From Nostoc sp. WHI (GTDB lineage Bacteria > Cyanobacteriota > Cyanobacteriia > Cyanobacteriales > Nostocaceae), in assembly GCF_015714725.1 (NCBI RefSeq), contig NZ_WBKM01000063.1:1-39111 (forward strand): DNA of 39,111 nt, given 5' to 3'. Below the pieces are notes generated by a model. That model had not been told where the DNA came from and made no database searches. It saw only the letters and a program-made list of their open reading frames with translations. Position numbers and translations under genes: made by a program. This document shows positions 1 through 8,775 of the stretch, one piece after another. Numbering within the stretch: the first letter of the stretch is position 1; each line of letters begins with the position of its first letter.

Positions 1-63
1 GGAATGGGGAGTGGGGAGTGGTGAATCTTCCGCTACTCCCTACTCCCTACTCCCTACTCCCTC
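1..63. repeat. Heptamer repeat and its inverted copy inside narB
   Basis: A G-rich arm (GGGGAGT-type units, about 4-22) is followed by a C-rich arm made of CTACTCC units (about 34-62). The arms are complementary and could fold as a hairpin. This is a typical Nostoc short tandem repeat, but here it lies in a protein-coding frame. The left boundary is outside the window. Confidence 0.75.
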
Positions 64-574
64 CAAAAGACTTTACACCAATCTCCGCTTCCACACCCCT
101 GACGGACGCGCTCGATTTGGAGCATATTACTCAAAGGGATTGGCAGAACCACCAGACCCAGATTATCCTTTTGTGCTAACTAATGGACGACTTTACGGAC
201 ACTGGCATACCCAGACACGCACCGGGCGGATTGAAAAAATTTGCAAAATGCATCCCGAACCGTTTATCGAAATTCATCCCCGTGATGCTGCTAAGTTGGG
301 CATTGTAGACAATATGTTTGTAGAAGTGCGATCGCGTCGCGGTAAAGCGAAGTTTCCTGCTAAAGTAACAAAAGCGATCGCGCCTGGTACAGTTTTTGTC
401 CCTATGCACTGGGGTTCGTTGTGGGCAGACAATGCCGAAGCCAATGCCCTAACTCATCCAGAATCCTGCCCCGATTCGCTCCAACCAGAATTAAAAGCCT
501 GTGCAGTACAGCTAATACCAATTTCTGTGGAAGTTACAATCAGAGATTATCAACTCCAGTCCTCACAATGGTAA
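2..574 (+). CDS. narB: Nitrate reductase NarB, C-terminal part (5' end outside window)
   Basis: This is the C-terminal part of the ferredoxin-dependent assimilatory nitrate reductase, a molybdopterin-guanine-dinucleotide and Fe-S enzyme that reduces nitrate to nitrite. The frame is open to the left edge, so the gene starts outside the window. The visible part matches the molybdopterin dinucleotide-binding domain: a [22 protein letters not shown] stretch is followed by [18 protein letters not shown], a VPMHWG motif and [15 protein letters not shown]. The assignment to NarB rather than formate dehydrogenase rests on this pattern and on narM nearby. Oddly, the first 60 or so bases are a low-complexity G-rich/C-rich inverted repeat of a kind usually found between genes, read here in frame just before the conserved [19 protein letters not shown] segment. 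A GTG at 11 lies inside the repeat and is not the real start. Confidence 0.88.
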   Translation, partial: EWGVGSGESSATPYSLLPTPSKRLYTNLRFHTPDGRARFGAYYSKGLAEPPDPDYPFVLTNGRLYGHWHTQTRTGRIEKICKMHPEPFIEIHPRDAAKLGIVDNMFVEVRSRRGKAKFPAKVTKAIAPGTVFVPMHWGSLWADNAEANALTHPESCPDSLQPELKACAVQLIPISVEVTIRDYQLQSSQW

Positions 575-836
575 GCTGCTAAGTGGTAATTTAATCAATA
601 ATCAATAGTCAATAGTTACTATCATTTTTTATAACTCTCTAATTTTGACTGTTACCGATTATTATATTTAAAGAGGATACATCCTAGTAACTAAAGGTTT
701 GACTAGCACCAATTTTAGCTAAGGGGAAAGCATAAAAAACAGATAGAAAAGTTATAAAACATCAGCAAGTAATTTTTTTTAATCCTCTAGATTTATCTAT
801 AGGATTTAATTTTGTTTTAGAATGGGGTGCAGCATT

Positions 837-1295
837 ATGAAAAAGCTAGTGAGGCGAATTATAGGAGCTACCAAAGATGAGAACTTCATGCACGTTATTG
901 AAAATATAGAGGTGCTAGTTTCTAAGGCTCTATCTATTTTTATGGTAATTGTGATTTTGGTAGCGATCCTAGATTTAGGAGTCTTTCTTTTTAAAGAGTT
1001 ATTTACAACGCCTTATGGTAAATTTAACACAACATTATTTAAGATTTTCGGTTTATTTTTGAATATTTTAATTGCTTTAGAAATTTTAGAAAATATTACA
1101 GGTTATCTGCGAAAACACGTTTTTCAAGTTGAATTAGTTATTGGCACTTCTTTAATTGCCGTTGCCAGAAAAATTATTATTCTTGACTTAGAAAAAACCT
1201 CAGGTATTGATATAATTGGTTTAGGAATTGCTATTCTCGCCCTATCAATTAGTTATTTGATAATTCGTCTCAGTAATTCCAGAGATAAACATTAA
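837..1295 (+). CDS. PsiE-like four-helix membrane protein
   Basis: The product is about 152 residues from the ATG at 837 (MKKLVRR...); an ATG 15 bases upstream (822) is also possible. After a basic N-terminus come four strongly hydrophobic segments (roughly residues 28-50, 62-84, 93-115 and 124-145), and the protein ends in a charged tail. The helix arrangement and the VIENIEVLVSKAL opening resemble the phosphate-starvation-inducible PsiE family, whose biochemical role is poorly known. It lies between narB and narM on the same strand, so it could be co-transcribed with them. The 262 bp gap after narB holds only AT-rich DNA with CAATAGT-type repeats. The gene is AT-rich compared with its neighbours. 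The family call is by resemblance only. Confidence 0.6.
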   Translation: MKKLVRRIIGATKDENFMHVIENIEVLVSKALSIFMVIVILVAILDLGVFLFKELFTTPYGKFNTTLFKIFGLFLNILIALEILENITGYLRKHVFQVELVIGTSLIAVARKIIILDLEKTSGIDIIGLGIAILALSISYLIIRLSNSRDKH

Positions 1296-1343
1296 ATTGA
1301 AGATTTAACAAATAAACGAGTTTTCAATAATTGAATTTTGAAT

Positions 1344-1796
1344 ATGACAGATTTTTTTCAATTTGAAGCAGACTTTGTTGATTCCCTACGTTGCATCCCT
1401 ATGCAGGTGCGTTGTAAATTAGATACCTGTGGCATCAAGCTAAAATTGTCTGATTGGAATCAAATGACTACAGCAGAACGTCAAGCTTTAATCGAATTAC
1501 CTTGCACTACAGAAACAGAAATTCAGTTTTACGGCGAGCATATCCAGCAATTAATCGTACAGCGCACGGGCATACCAGCTACAAAATTGCCCATTGAGCC
1601 TCATCCCGCATGGCTTGACTTTACCACTCTACCAGCCGGCATCCAGGAAAAAGCTGAAGAAATAGGTGTAACCCTAACACAGCAACATTGGGCAACTTTA
1701 ACGCCCTTACAGCGTTTTGCCTTGATTAAACTCAGCCACCCAGGACATGAAAACAAAAACTTTAAGAGAGCGATCGCAGAATTTAATCTGCTTTAA
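1344..1796 (+). CDS. narM: NarM, nitrate reductase-associated protein
   Basis: The product is 150 residues from the ATG at 1344 (MTDFFQFEADFVDSLRCIPM). The frame also opens with a TTG six bases upstream, but the ATG gives the usual start of this family. The FEADFVDSLRCIPMQVRCKLDTCGIKLKLSDW opening, the second WATLTPLQRFALIKLSHPG block and the overall length match the nitrate reductase-associated protein family. Its founding member, NarM of Synechococcus, is known to be needed for active nitrate reductase. The two blocks (LSDWNQMTTAERQALIELP and LTQQHWATLTPLQRFALIKL) look like a duplicated motif. Its place two genes after narB fits a role in maturing NarB in the cytoplasm. Confidence 0.83.
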   Translation: MTDFFQFEADFVDSLRCIPMQVRCKLDTCGIKLKLSDWNQMTTAERQALIELPCTTETEIQFYGEHIQQLIVQRTGIPATKLPIEPHPAWLDFTTLPAGIQEKAEEIGVTLTQQHWATLTPLQRFALIKLSHPGHENKNFKRAIAEFNLL

Positions 1797-2272
1797 TTAG
1801 TCAATTGACCAATGCCGTGTTTCTATCATGTACTACTTTTATTAATACATAAGTAGCTTGCCCAAGTTTAGAAGTGTGCAAATCTCAGTAGTCATTGGTC
1901 AATTATTAGTGGCAAAAATAGCTAAAAATAGACCACCGGCGATTATATATTTTTTTCATGTAACTAAATGCAGTAAAAAGTACTATTTTTTAATAAATTG
2001 CACTGCGTTTAATTTACAGCTAGGATCTCAAGAGTGCATCACTCATACAATGTGATTCATCCACCTGACAAGCCCATTTAGGATAAACTCCCAGCAAATG
2101 CAATACTTATTAACGTTATGTAAAACAATTTGAAATTTTGCATTTGGAATTTTAAATTTCTTAGCAGTAAGTGAAGCTATAGTGGATTTAGCAATGCTGC
2201 TGTTGATGTGGCTAAGGTTAGCCCTGCTGCCAAATTCTTTGAAGAATTAGTTTAGAAACGTACTCTAACTCG
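1797..2272. other. Intergenic spacer with an inverted repeat
   Basis: No convincing gene is present. A 12 bp inverted repeat (AATTGACCAATG at 1803-1814, its complement at 1893-1904) lies about 80 bp apart just after narM and could form a long-range hairpin or mark a small element. The open frame at 1858-2055 starts at TTG, has no ribosome-binding site and does not resemble a protein, so I treat it as non-coding. Confidence 0.5.
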
Positions 2273-3661
2273 ATGACAGGCAAAAACGCAAGACATAATG
2301 CATTTCTGCGGCTAGTGTCTGGTAATGTAGCAGCTATTGGATCAGAATCTCGTCACTCGCTGCCCCCTAGTAAAGAGATAGTAATTGGACGCGATCCAAG
2401 CTGCCAAGTTATCTTAGATGCCATGATGTACCGGATGGTATCTCGTCGCCATGCGGTAGTTCGTCCCCTCTCTTTATCTCCAGATAGTAAATTCAGCTGG
2501 GTGCTTTGTGATTTAAATAGTGCTAATGGTACTTATTTGAATGGAGAACGCTTATATGAATGTCAGGAATTGCACCCAGGCGATCGCATTTCTCTAGGTG
2601 CTGATGGGCCGCAATACGTTTTTGAATACGAGTTTACCTCAGTCGCTCCGGCAACGACAGTTAACCAAGTTACACCACTGCCTTCCGCAACGAACCACCA
2701 CAACCACACGCAATTAAAACAGCTAGATTCTGTTAGCTTCACCCAGCTTTTTCCGATTATTTCCACTGGTAAAGATTTAACTCGTAAAGCTTACCTTATA
2801 CCGGGAATACTGACCGTAATCTTTGTAGTGTTAATGTTTGCTACAGTCGGACAGCCCCAAGCTAATCAAGTGATCGTAGCAACTTACATCGCTTTCGCTG
2901 CCTACTATTTTGTTTACCAACTTTGCGGTAAACAGAAGCCTTGGTGGGTGCTAATGGCTGCATCACTAAGTACGACGCTGATTTTGCTCAGTCCGTTGTT
3001 GGATCTTTTTATCTTCGTGTTTCGCGGCATTTTGCCTGGAAACTTGCCCTCACCCCAAGAATCTATCACCTTTACAGAGTTGCTGGTGCGGATGTTTTTT
3101 GGCGCTGGGTTGATGGAAGAATTACTCAAAGCATTGCCTATACTAGGAGCGTTTGCCATCGGGAGAATGTTATCTTCACCTTGGCGGGAACGCATAGGCG
3201 TTTGGGAACCTCTAGATGGTATTCTCCTGGGAACGGCTTCGGCTGTAGGCTTCACTTTATTGGAAACCCTCGGTCAATATGTGCCGGATATTACTCAAAA
3301 TGTCACACAACAGGTTGGTACAGGCGCTGCTGGGCAACTAGCGGGTTTACAACTGCTAATTCCGCGAATTTTAGGCTCTGTAGCTGGACACATGGCTTAT
3401 AGCGGCTACCTGGGCTATTTTATCGGGTTGGCTGTCCTCAAACCTAGTAGAAGTTGGCAAATTCTCTCTATTGGTTATCTTAGTGCTGCTGCGCTCCACG
3501 CTCTCTGGAATGCTACAGGATCAATCAATGCCTTGCTGTTAGTAGTTGTTGGAGTCTTATCTTACGCCTTTTTGATGGCGGCAATTCTCAAGGCACGGGC
3601 GTTATCACCGACGCGATCGCAAAATTTTGCTACCCGATTTCTAGGGACAGATAAGAGATGA
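2273..3661 (+). CDS. FHA domain-PrsW family intramembrane protease
   Basis: This 462-residue protein joins a phospho-threonine-binding FHA domain to a PrsW-type integral membrane protease. The FHA domain (about 35-118) keeps the diagnostic residues: GR at 39-40, SRRH at 57-60 and NGTYLNG at 85-91. A polar linker (120-170) leads to about seven membrane segments (from residue 173). PrsW signature residues are visible: EELLK at 282-286, GFTLLETLGQY around 326-336, H373 in GHMAYSGY and HALWN at 409-413. In Bacillus, PrsW cuts an anti-sigma factor. Here the cytosolic FHA domain could recruit phosphorylated targets, which is inference. It converges on the acidic unknown/CHAT/PP2C cluster, and the 314 bp between them holds no gene. 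A second overlapping plus-strand frame (2941-3402) is a shadow. Confidence 0.87.
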   Translation: MTGKNARHNAFLRLVSGNVAAIGSESRHSLPPSKEIVIGRDPSCQVILDAMMYRMVSRRHAVVRPLSLSPDSKFSWVLCDLNSANGTYLNGERLYECQELHPGDRISLGADGPQYVFEYEFTSVAPATTVNQVTPLPSATNHHNHTQLKQLDSVSFTQLFPIISTGKDLTRKAYLIPGILTVIFVVLMFATVGQPQANQVIVATYIAFAAYYFVYQLCGKQKPWWVLMAASLSTTLILLSPLLDLFIFVFRGILPGNLPSPQESITFTELLVRMFFGAGLMEELLKALPILGAFAIGRMLSSPWRERIGVWEPLDGILLGTASAVGFTLLETLGQYVPDITQNVTQQVGTGAAGQLAGLQLLIPRILGSVAGHMAYSGYLGYFIGLAVLKPSRSWQILSIGYLSAAALHALWNATGSINALLLVVVGVLSYAFLMAAILKARALSPTRSQNFATRFLGTDKR

Positions 3662-3975
3662 AATCAGAACAAAAACACAGGAAGGATGAGGGAGATGAAT
3701 TAATACTAATGTCCAATGCTTAAATATTTATCTCTTGGGATAGATGGACTAATTGGAAAATTAGCGTATTGTAAATTTATTGTGGAGTAACTATAGCTAT
3801 AAAAATAAAGATCATCAAACTTATTGCAAAAGTCTTGATTATCGACTCTTTATTTGCGCCTCAGCATAAAGCAAACAACATCGTTGCAAGAGACACGTCT
3901 GGACACAGTGAGCGCAAAGCGCGGGTTAGGCGAATAAAACCCATGATGGAAACTTTAGCTGTTTCTATTTCCTGT
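3662..3975. other. Convergent intergenic spacer
   Basis: There is no gene between the two converging units. The right half (about 3890-3940) contains a GC-rich stretch with GAGCGCAAAGCGCGGG, similar to fragments of the palindromic repeats found elsewhere in the window. No clear rho-independent terminator was found. Confidence 0.45.
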
Positions 3976-4623
3976 TCATAGTTCAGACTGAGACTTATTG
4001 AGTTGATTGAAAGCATAGGAAGCGATCGCTAAAGTAACCTTTGCTTTCTCTACTTCTGATAGAGATGTCCAGTTGCTATTGTTAAGATTACTGAAAACAG
4101 ATGCCGCATTTTGCGATTCACTACTTCGCATAGCGTAAGTAAAAGGACGAGCTAAGACTAAAAGATCCTCTGTTCCCCAAGTTGGTAGCACTGTATGAAC
4201 GCACTCAACCAATTGCTCACCCATTAATTGGCTAGAATAAAATATCTCAGCAGCTTTGGTGGCAATGGCGTTGAGCAATGCTTGGGGGACACAAGCAGGA
4301 AAAGTAGTGCGTAATGTTTCTTGAAGATCAAGTACTAGTGCCTGTGGTGAATTATCATCATCACTTGACTCAAAAGAGATATTAGACCAAAGTGTGTCTA
4401 GATGGCTGTAAAAATCTTGCGATCGCATCGTTAGTTCTTCATCTAACGAATCTTCGATCACGAACTGCTGTTCTAGTTCGGAAAAATATGCTTCTGACTG
4501 CTCATCAGTTGGATTCCAGGGATAGGTAGCATCGTCTGCTTCTAGTAACGCTTCTAAAAACTCTAAATCTAGTTGAGACGGCAAAGAAGAGAAAGCATCT
4601 GAGCCGTTAATTTTGTTAGCCAT
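3976..4623 (-). CDS. Acidic unknown protein downstream of the CHAT-FHA gene
   Basis: I do not recognise this 215-residue protein. The first 100 residues are very acidic (for example LEALLEADDATYPW and ESSDDDN). The C-terminal half is predicted helical, with VPQALLNAIATKAAEIF and LSEVEKAKVTLAIASYAFNQL. There is no signal peptide, membrane segment or cysteine motif. A GGAG about ten bases upstream of the ATG supports the start. It is the last gene of a same-strand series after PP2C and CHAT-FHA, with gaps of about 145 bp. That position suggests a role in the same pathway, for example as a substrate or adaptor of the CHAT protease. That role is inferred only from context. Confidence 0.72.
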   Translation of the reverse strand: MANKINGSDAFSSLPSQLDLEFLEALLEADDATYPWNPTDEQSEAYFSELEQQFVIEDSLDEELTMRSQDFYSHLDTLWSNISFESSDDDNSPQALVLDLQETLRTTFPACVPQALLNAIATKAAEIFYSSQLMGEQLVECVHTVLPTWGTEDLLVLARPFTYAMRSSESQNAASVFSNLNNSNWTSLSEVEKAKVTLAIASYAFNQLNKSQSEL

Positions 4624-4769
4624 TTTTTCTTAACTCCCGATTAGTTGGTGGTATTGACAGCTACAATTTCTCAGAAGGGATTTCCGCAAAAACAGCCAAT
4701 TTTTCTCTAGTAAAAATAGGTTTTAGAGGCTAATACTAATAAGCAAAATGCCTTTATGCAATAACTCTG

Positions 4770-6350
4770 CTACGAGTTTTCAATAATAAACTCCCAAGTT
4801 TCACCTCTAGCACTTCCAAACTTTAACTGCATTCCCGATTTCAAGGGGACTTCCTCTCGGAGGATTTGTTGCCAACCATTAGGCCCTAAAAACCAGGTTG
4901 TGCCGTAGGTGGAAAAATCTTGTAAGTAATAAGTTCGCATCAGTGTAGCATCAGTTAGAGTATTGCGGCAGAAGATTTCGGCGTGGCGTTTAGAGACAGA
5001 TGGTTCGGGGATGATAATATCATTGTCTTTCGTGCGACCGATGCGGGTGACTCCATAACGCAATAACCAGGTTTTCCCTTTTGAGGAGAGCGATCGCAAA
5101 GAGGCAGTAGTAAGGGGGGAACCTATATCAGGAATGGCTGTGTCTGGTAGTTCCGTAATTCCTTCATCAAGGTTTTTGATCAGTTCGCCATTAAAATCTG
5201 GATGCAGGTAAAGAACAGGCAAAGTCCAAGCAGGTTGATTGAATTTATACAGTGTTAATAACTCTTGCCTAGCCTGGGCTACAGCTTCATCAATTGGCTT
5301 GTGCGATCGCAAAGCTTCGGTAAAGGCTTGAATAAAACTGTGGCTTTCGTGGTCAGCAATTTTATCGCGCATTCCCAAAACCGCAGGTACACCATGACGA
5401 ATCAGCACTTCGGCTAAACTGCTAGCAGGTATAGCTTGATGATTGCTAGCAGCTGGTTGTGCGCCCCAACAGGCGTTAAAAACCGCCAATTTCACACCTG
5501 TACGGGTCAATACTTGCGCCAATTCTATTCCATTAAGGGTGCATTCTGGTTGCAAAAACAGTAAACCGCCGTCTGGGTCTGGCAAACCATGTCCAGCATA
5601 AAAGAAAACATTGTATGCTTTGGTTTCTAGTTCTTGAATCAATTCCTGTGGAGTTGGTTGTAGCAGTTGATTCACAATACAAGGTGCGTATCTGTTGGAA
5701 TTGCCACCGACCGGCGTATCTGCAAGAGTTTGCTGAAGGATAGCGGCTTCTTGTTCTAGTTGCAGGTTTTCATCATGACCTAAGACCAGCAGGATACTTA
5801 AAGCCTGGTCAGATCGCAAATACGGCAAGGGGTCAACTTCCGTAGTGGTGCGACTAAATAGCAAATCTGGGGAGAGAGACATAGCCGATTGACCAGGCTC
5901 ACGCTGCATAATTTCCCAAGGGAAAGCAATGAGATCCGGGTCACGAATTTCTAGTCGAAAGCGCAAACGTGTATGCTGACCCATAGCAATACCGCGACTG
6001 CGCTCTAGACTACCAAGAATTTGTCCGTCGAATACCCAGCGCCATAAATTCATTCCTAAGTATTGCATCAGACGACTGCTGTAGGGGCCTGTGGTCTGAG
6101 ATGAAGGGGATGAAATCCAATCTACGGGCAATAAATTGGTCTTTTGAGGTGTTGAGTTTGGGGAAATATCTAAGCGACTATGATCAGCGAACATCTCCTG
6201 CCATTCTTGCCAGACTTGAGTAAGTTCAACAGGCCATACAGAGTCATGTAAAACATAGCCACTAGGATAGGGAGCCTTGACCACCCAAATGGCGAAGTTG
6301 TCAGTGCCAGTGTTTAGAAGACGGGCGATCGCCAAATTCAGGGATGGCAT
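4770..6350 (-). CDS. CHAT-domain (caspase-like) protease with C-terminal FHA domain
   Basis: The product is 526 residues. The central region (about 180-390) is a CHAT domain of the caspase/separase clan. The catalytic histidine is seen in YAGHG (H254) and the cysteine in FNACWGAQ (C294), followed by the usual SLAEVLIRHGVPAVLGM and HPDF elements. The first 170 residues contain the LRFRLEIRDPDLIAFPWEIM strip often found in front of cyanobacterial CHAT domains. The C-terminus (about 425-522) is an FHA domain with IGR at 437-439, SVSKRHAEI from 451 and a degenerate STYGTTWF in place of NGT. Such a protein could cut targets once brought to threonine-phosphorylated partners. It lies between the PP2C gene and the acidic unknown gene on one strand. 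Both catalytic residues are intact. Confidence 0.88.
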   Translation of the reverse strand: MPSLNLAIARLLNTGTDNFAIWVVKAPYPSGYVLHDSVWPVELTQVWQEWQEMFADHSRLDISPNSTPQKTNLLPVDWISSPSSQTTGPYSSRLMQYLGMNLWRWVFDGQILGSLERSRGIAMGQHTRLRFRLEIRDPDLIAFPWEIMQREPGQSAMSLSPDLLFSRTTTEVDPLPYLRSDQALSILLVLGHDENLQLEQEAAILQQTLADTPVGGNSNRYAPCIVNQLLQPTPQELIQELETKAYNVFFYAGHGLPDPDGGLLFLQPECTLNGIELAQVLTRTGVKLAVFNACWGAQPAASNHQAIPASSLAEVLIRHGVPAVLGMRDKIADHESHSFIQAFTEALRSHKPIDEAVAQARQELLTLYKFNQPAWTLPVLYLHPDFNGELIKNLDEGITELPDTAIPDIGSPLTTASLRSLSSKGKTWLLRYGVTRIGRTKDNDIIIPEPSVSKRHAEIFCRNTLTDATLMRTYYLQDFSTYGTTWFLGPNGWQQILREEVPLKSGMQLKFGSARGETWEFIIENS

Positions 6351-6492
6351 GGATTCATAAAACTAAAAGCTAATAATTTCAAATAACAATTCTTCAAGGT
6401 TAAAATTTTCTACTTTTTTACCTTGCTTCATTTTTTAATTTAGTTGTTACCTGTTATTATTCCAGGTTTTTACTAATTTATCGAGTATTTGA

Positions 6493-8775
6493 CTAAGTTG
6501 GACTGGCATCAGGTGGTGGATTAACTGGCGGTTGGGTGACAGTTCTACATGGATTTGGTACATCTGATTGTAAAACAGAGACTTTAAAACGGTTCAGTTG
6601 GGACAAGTCCACTAATACTGTTTTTTCGGTTCCTGGCAAAGGTTTTGAATTTGGTGGAACTGAGGTAGTTACTGCTGGGTTATTAGTATTAGCTGGAGTT
6701 GATGTGCTTTTATTGGCACAGACTCGCATAGACACTGAAAAATTCCCAGAAGCAGGGTTGGGATTTGATTTTTTTTCAATAACTTCTAAAAAAGTCCCAC
6801 GGGGAAGCAATTGGTTGTTTCCCAAGGGGATTGGATTGTTGGTTTGAATTACCCAACCACGAGAAAGGTTAGCAAGCGATCGCGGTGCGGGTGTCGCTTC
6901 GATGGTAGACTTTTGAGTTGGTGTAGGATTAGATGAAACAAATGGGTCTGATGGCGATCGCAGTTGCTTCACAAAAAATCCTAAAGCACCTGCTGCGATC
7001 ACAAATATTAACGGAACTATCCACTGTAGCGGTAAACTGGAAGTCTTGACTGGCTCCTTTTCGGGAATGACCTGAGTTTTGTGGTTTTGCTTTGGGCTAT
7101 CTAAAAGTGTCGTATCTGCCGCTTTAGACGCAAAATCAACAGTTTTTGCTGAGTGACTGTCTGGAATGACTGCTTTGATGGTAATTTCTGGTTCCCAGTA
7201 TTGGACTTGATAGTGTACTAAAGCAACGGTGACATTATCGTGTCCATTCTTAGTATTAGCAATTTCTACTAATCTATCGGCAACATTTACTATATTTGTT
7301 TCTCCAAGCAGAATCGGTAATATTTCTGTTTCCCAGTACTCTTCCACTCGATCAAAATCACTCAAACCATCGGATGTGAGCAGAAAAACAGCATCTTCGT
7401 CGAGCATAAACCGTCCAGATGTGGGATGCAATGAGCTACTCGGCCCCATCCCCAAAGCTTGGACGAGAGAGCCAGCCGCACTTTGTAGCACAGCCTCACG
7501 ATAAATGGCATAGCCTAGCCGCACCTCACGGGAAGCCACATCATCGTCGAGGGTAACTTGATAGCAGCCGTGGCGTGTAATCCAATAGGCACGACTATCG
7601 CCGACGTGGGTAATGTACATTTCGTGGGCAACAGGCAAGGCCATTACTAACGTTGTGCCCATGCGTTGTCGCCCTTGACGATTTTCCCCGTCATTGCGCT
7701 GACTAATTTTGTCATTGGCAATTGACACTGCGTTTTCTAGGTCATTAAGCAGCAGTGAGGGGTCTATGTGGTCGTAGGGAACTTTTGTTAGTTGCTGTAC
7801 CTGGTGCTGGATTGTTTCAATGGCTAAATTTGAGGCAACATTACCGCCCTCGTGTCCACCGATGCCATCACAGACAATTGCTAAGGCTGTTGGTTGCGGT
7901 GGTTTGCTCACCAGAGTGCCACTGGGGGGGCTACAGGCATCTTCGTTACGTTGGCGACTTGGCCCAGTATCGGTTTTGGTGATAATTTTGATCGTGGGTG
8001 TTTGCGATCGCCCTAATTGTGCTAATCCACGATCTAAAACTGTGATTAATTGTTCAGATGAGTGAATCTCTCCCTGAATTAAGGAAAGGCTAACATGCTC
8101 AACAAATTCAGCTACGGCTGGTTTGGCATAAGTCACCAACTGCCGCCAAAATTCACCTAATTGGGGCAATTCTGGTGGTGTTGCGGTGTCAAAACGCAAT
8201 TCCAACAAACGTACTAATGAGCCTTCTACCCGTAATACATGAGAGTCAAGCAAGCTAGAAGCGACACCTTCACTCGCAAGAGGTTGCCACAGATGAGCTA
8301 TTTGCCATAACCAATTGAGTTGGCGCATTGATGTAGCATCACGCCAAGCGGTGATTAACTCGCTGCATAAATGCACTTGTTGGATTGTGTCATCTACCAA
8401 TAGTGGCGGTTTTTCTAAAAGTAATATTTCTTGATGAGAGGAGGCATCAGCTAGGGGAAGTACTCCATATACCTGCGGTACGTGTAAGCGGTAAGGAATG
8501 AGTCTCAGGTAAGGTTTTAGAGACTGTAAATTATCTAACTCAGGGGTTTGGGCTAATAAACCAGGCTTCGTATCTAAAAGAACAAATTTATCAAGGACTA
8601 AATAGCGATCGGCTAATATTTGTCCAGGGCTACCCACACTCGGACTATCTACTACAGCCCAGAGATAATTTTTGGGTAGGGGCGTGGAACATCGCTGGCA
8701 AAACTTGTGAGTCAGGGGGTTGGCAGCCTGACAACTTTCATTTGGACAGTGGAGCGTTGCCGCGTCATTTTCCAT
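6493..8775 (-). CDS. Zinc-ribbon, kinase-like region and PP2C protein phosphatase with a C-terminal membrane anchor
   Basis: This 760-residue protein begins with a four-cysteine zinc ribbon (C10, C15, C26, C29). A 210-residue region follows (about 50-255) that resembles a worn-down protein kinase: GQILADRYLVLDKF looks like a kinase start, and LLDSHVLRVEGSLVRLLELR sits where a catalytic/DFG loop would be, but the key acidic residues are missing. Residues 262-525 form a full PP2C (PPM) metal-dependent Ser/Thr phosphatase with RNED (276-279), DGIGGH (303-308), GDSR (392-395), SDG (468-470) and GHDN (511-514). One membrane helix (about 582-602) precedes a proline/threonine-rich, probably extracytoplasmic tail of about 155 residues. 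It is the first gene of the minus-strand signalling cluster. The phosphatase call is firm; the pseudokinase reading is tentative. Confidence 0.88.
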   Translation of the reverse strand: MENDAATLHCPNESCQAANPLTHKFCQRCSTPLPKNYLWAVVDSPSVGSPGQILADRYLVLDKFVLLDTKPGLLAQTPELDNLQSLKPYLRLIPYRLHVPQVYGVLPLADASSHQEILLLEKPPLLVDDTIQQVHLCSELITAWRDATSMRQLNWLWQIAHLWQPLASEGVASSLLDSHVLRVEGSLVRLLELRFDTATPPELPQLGEFWRQLVTYAKPAVAEFVEHVSLSLIQGEIHSSEQLITVLDRGLAQLGRSQTPTIKIITKTDTGPSRQRNEDACSPPSGTLVSKPPQPTALAIVCDGIGGHEGGNVASNLAIETIQHQVQQLTKVPYDHIDPSLLLNDLENAVSIANDKISQRNDGENRQGRQRMGTTLVMALPVAHEMYITHVGDSRAYWITRHGCYQVTLDDDVASREVRLGYAIYREAVLQSAAGSLVQALGMGPSSSLHPTSGRFMLDEDAVFLLTSDGLSDFDRVEEYWETEILPILLGETNIVNVADRLVEIANTKNGHDNVTVALVHYQVQYWEPEITIKAVIPDSHSAKTVDFASKAADTTLLDSPKQNHKTQVIPEKEPVKTSSLPLQWIVPLIFVIAAGALGFFVKQLRSPSDPFVSSNPTPTQKSTIEATPAPRSLANLSRGWVIQTNNPIPLGNNQLLPRGTFLEVIEKKSNPNPASGNFSVSMRVCANKSTSTPANTNNPAVTTSVPPNSKPLPGTEKTVLVDLSQLNRFKVSVLQSDVPNPCRTVTQPPVNPPPDASPT

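Noticed and set aside
1858..2055. 65-codon plus-strand frame after narM
   Set aside because: It starts at TTG without a ribosome-binding site, has low-complexity AT-rich composition and shows no protein-like pattern.
2941..3402. 153-codon frame inside the FHA-PrsW gene
   Set aside because: It overlaps fully with a gene whose domains are certain; the sequence is rich in Cys, Arg and Trp, as expected for a shadow frame.
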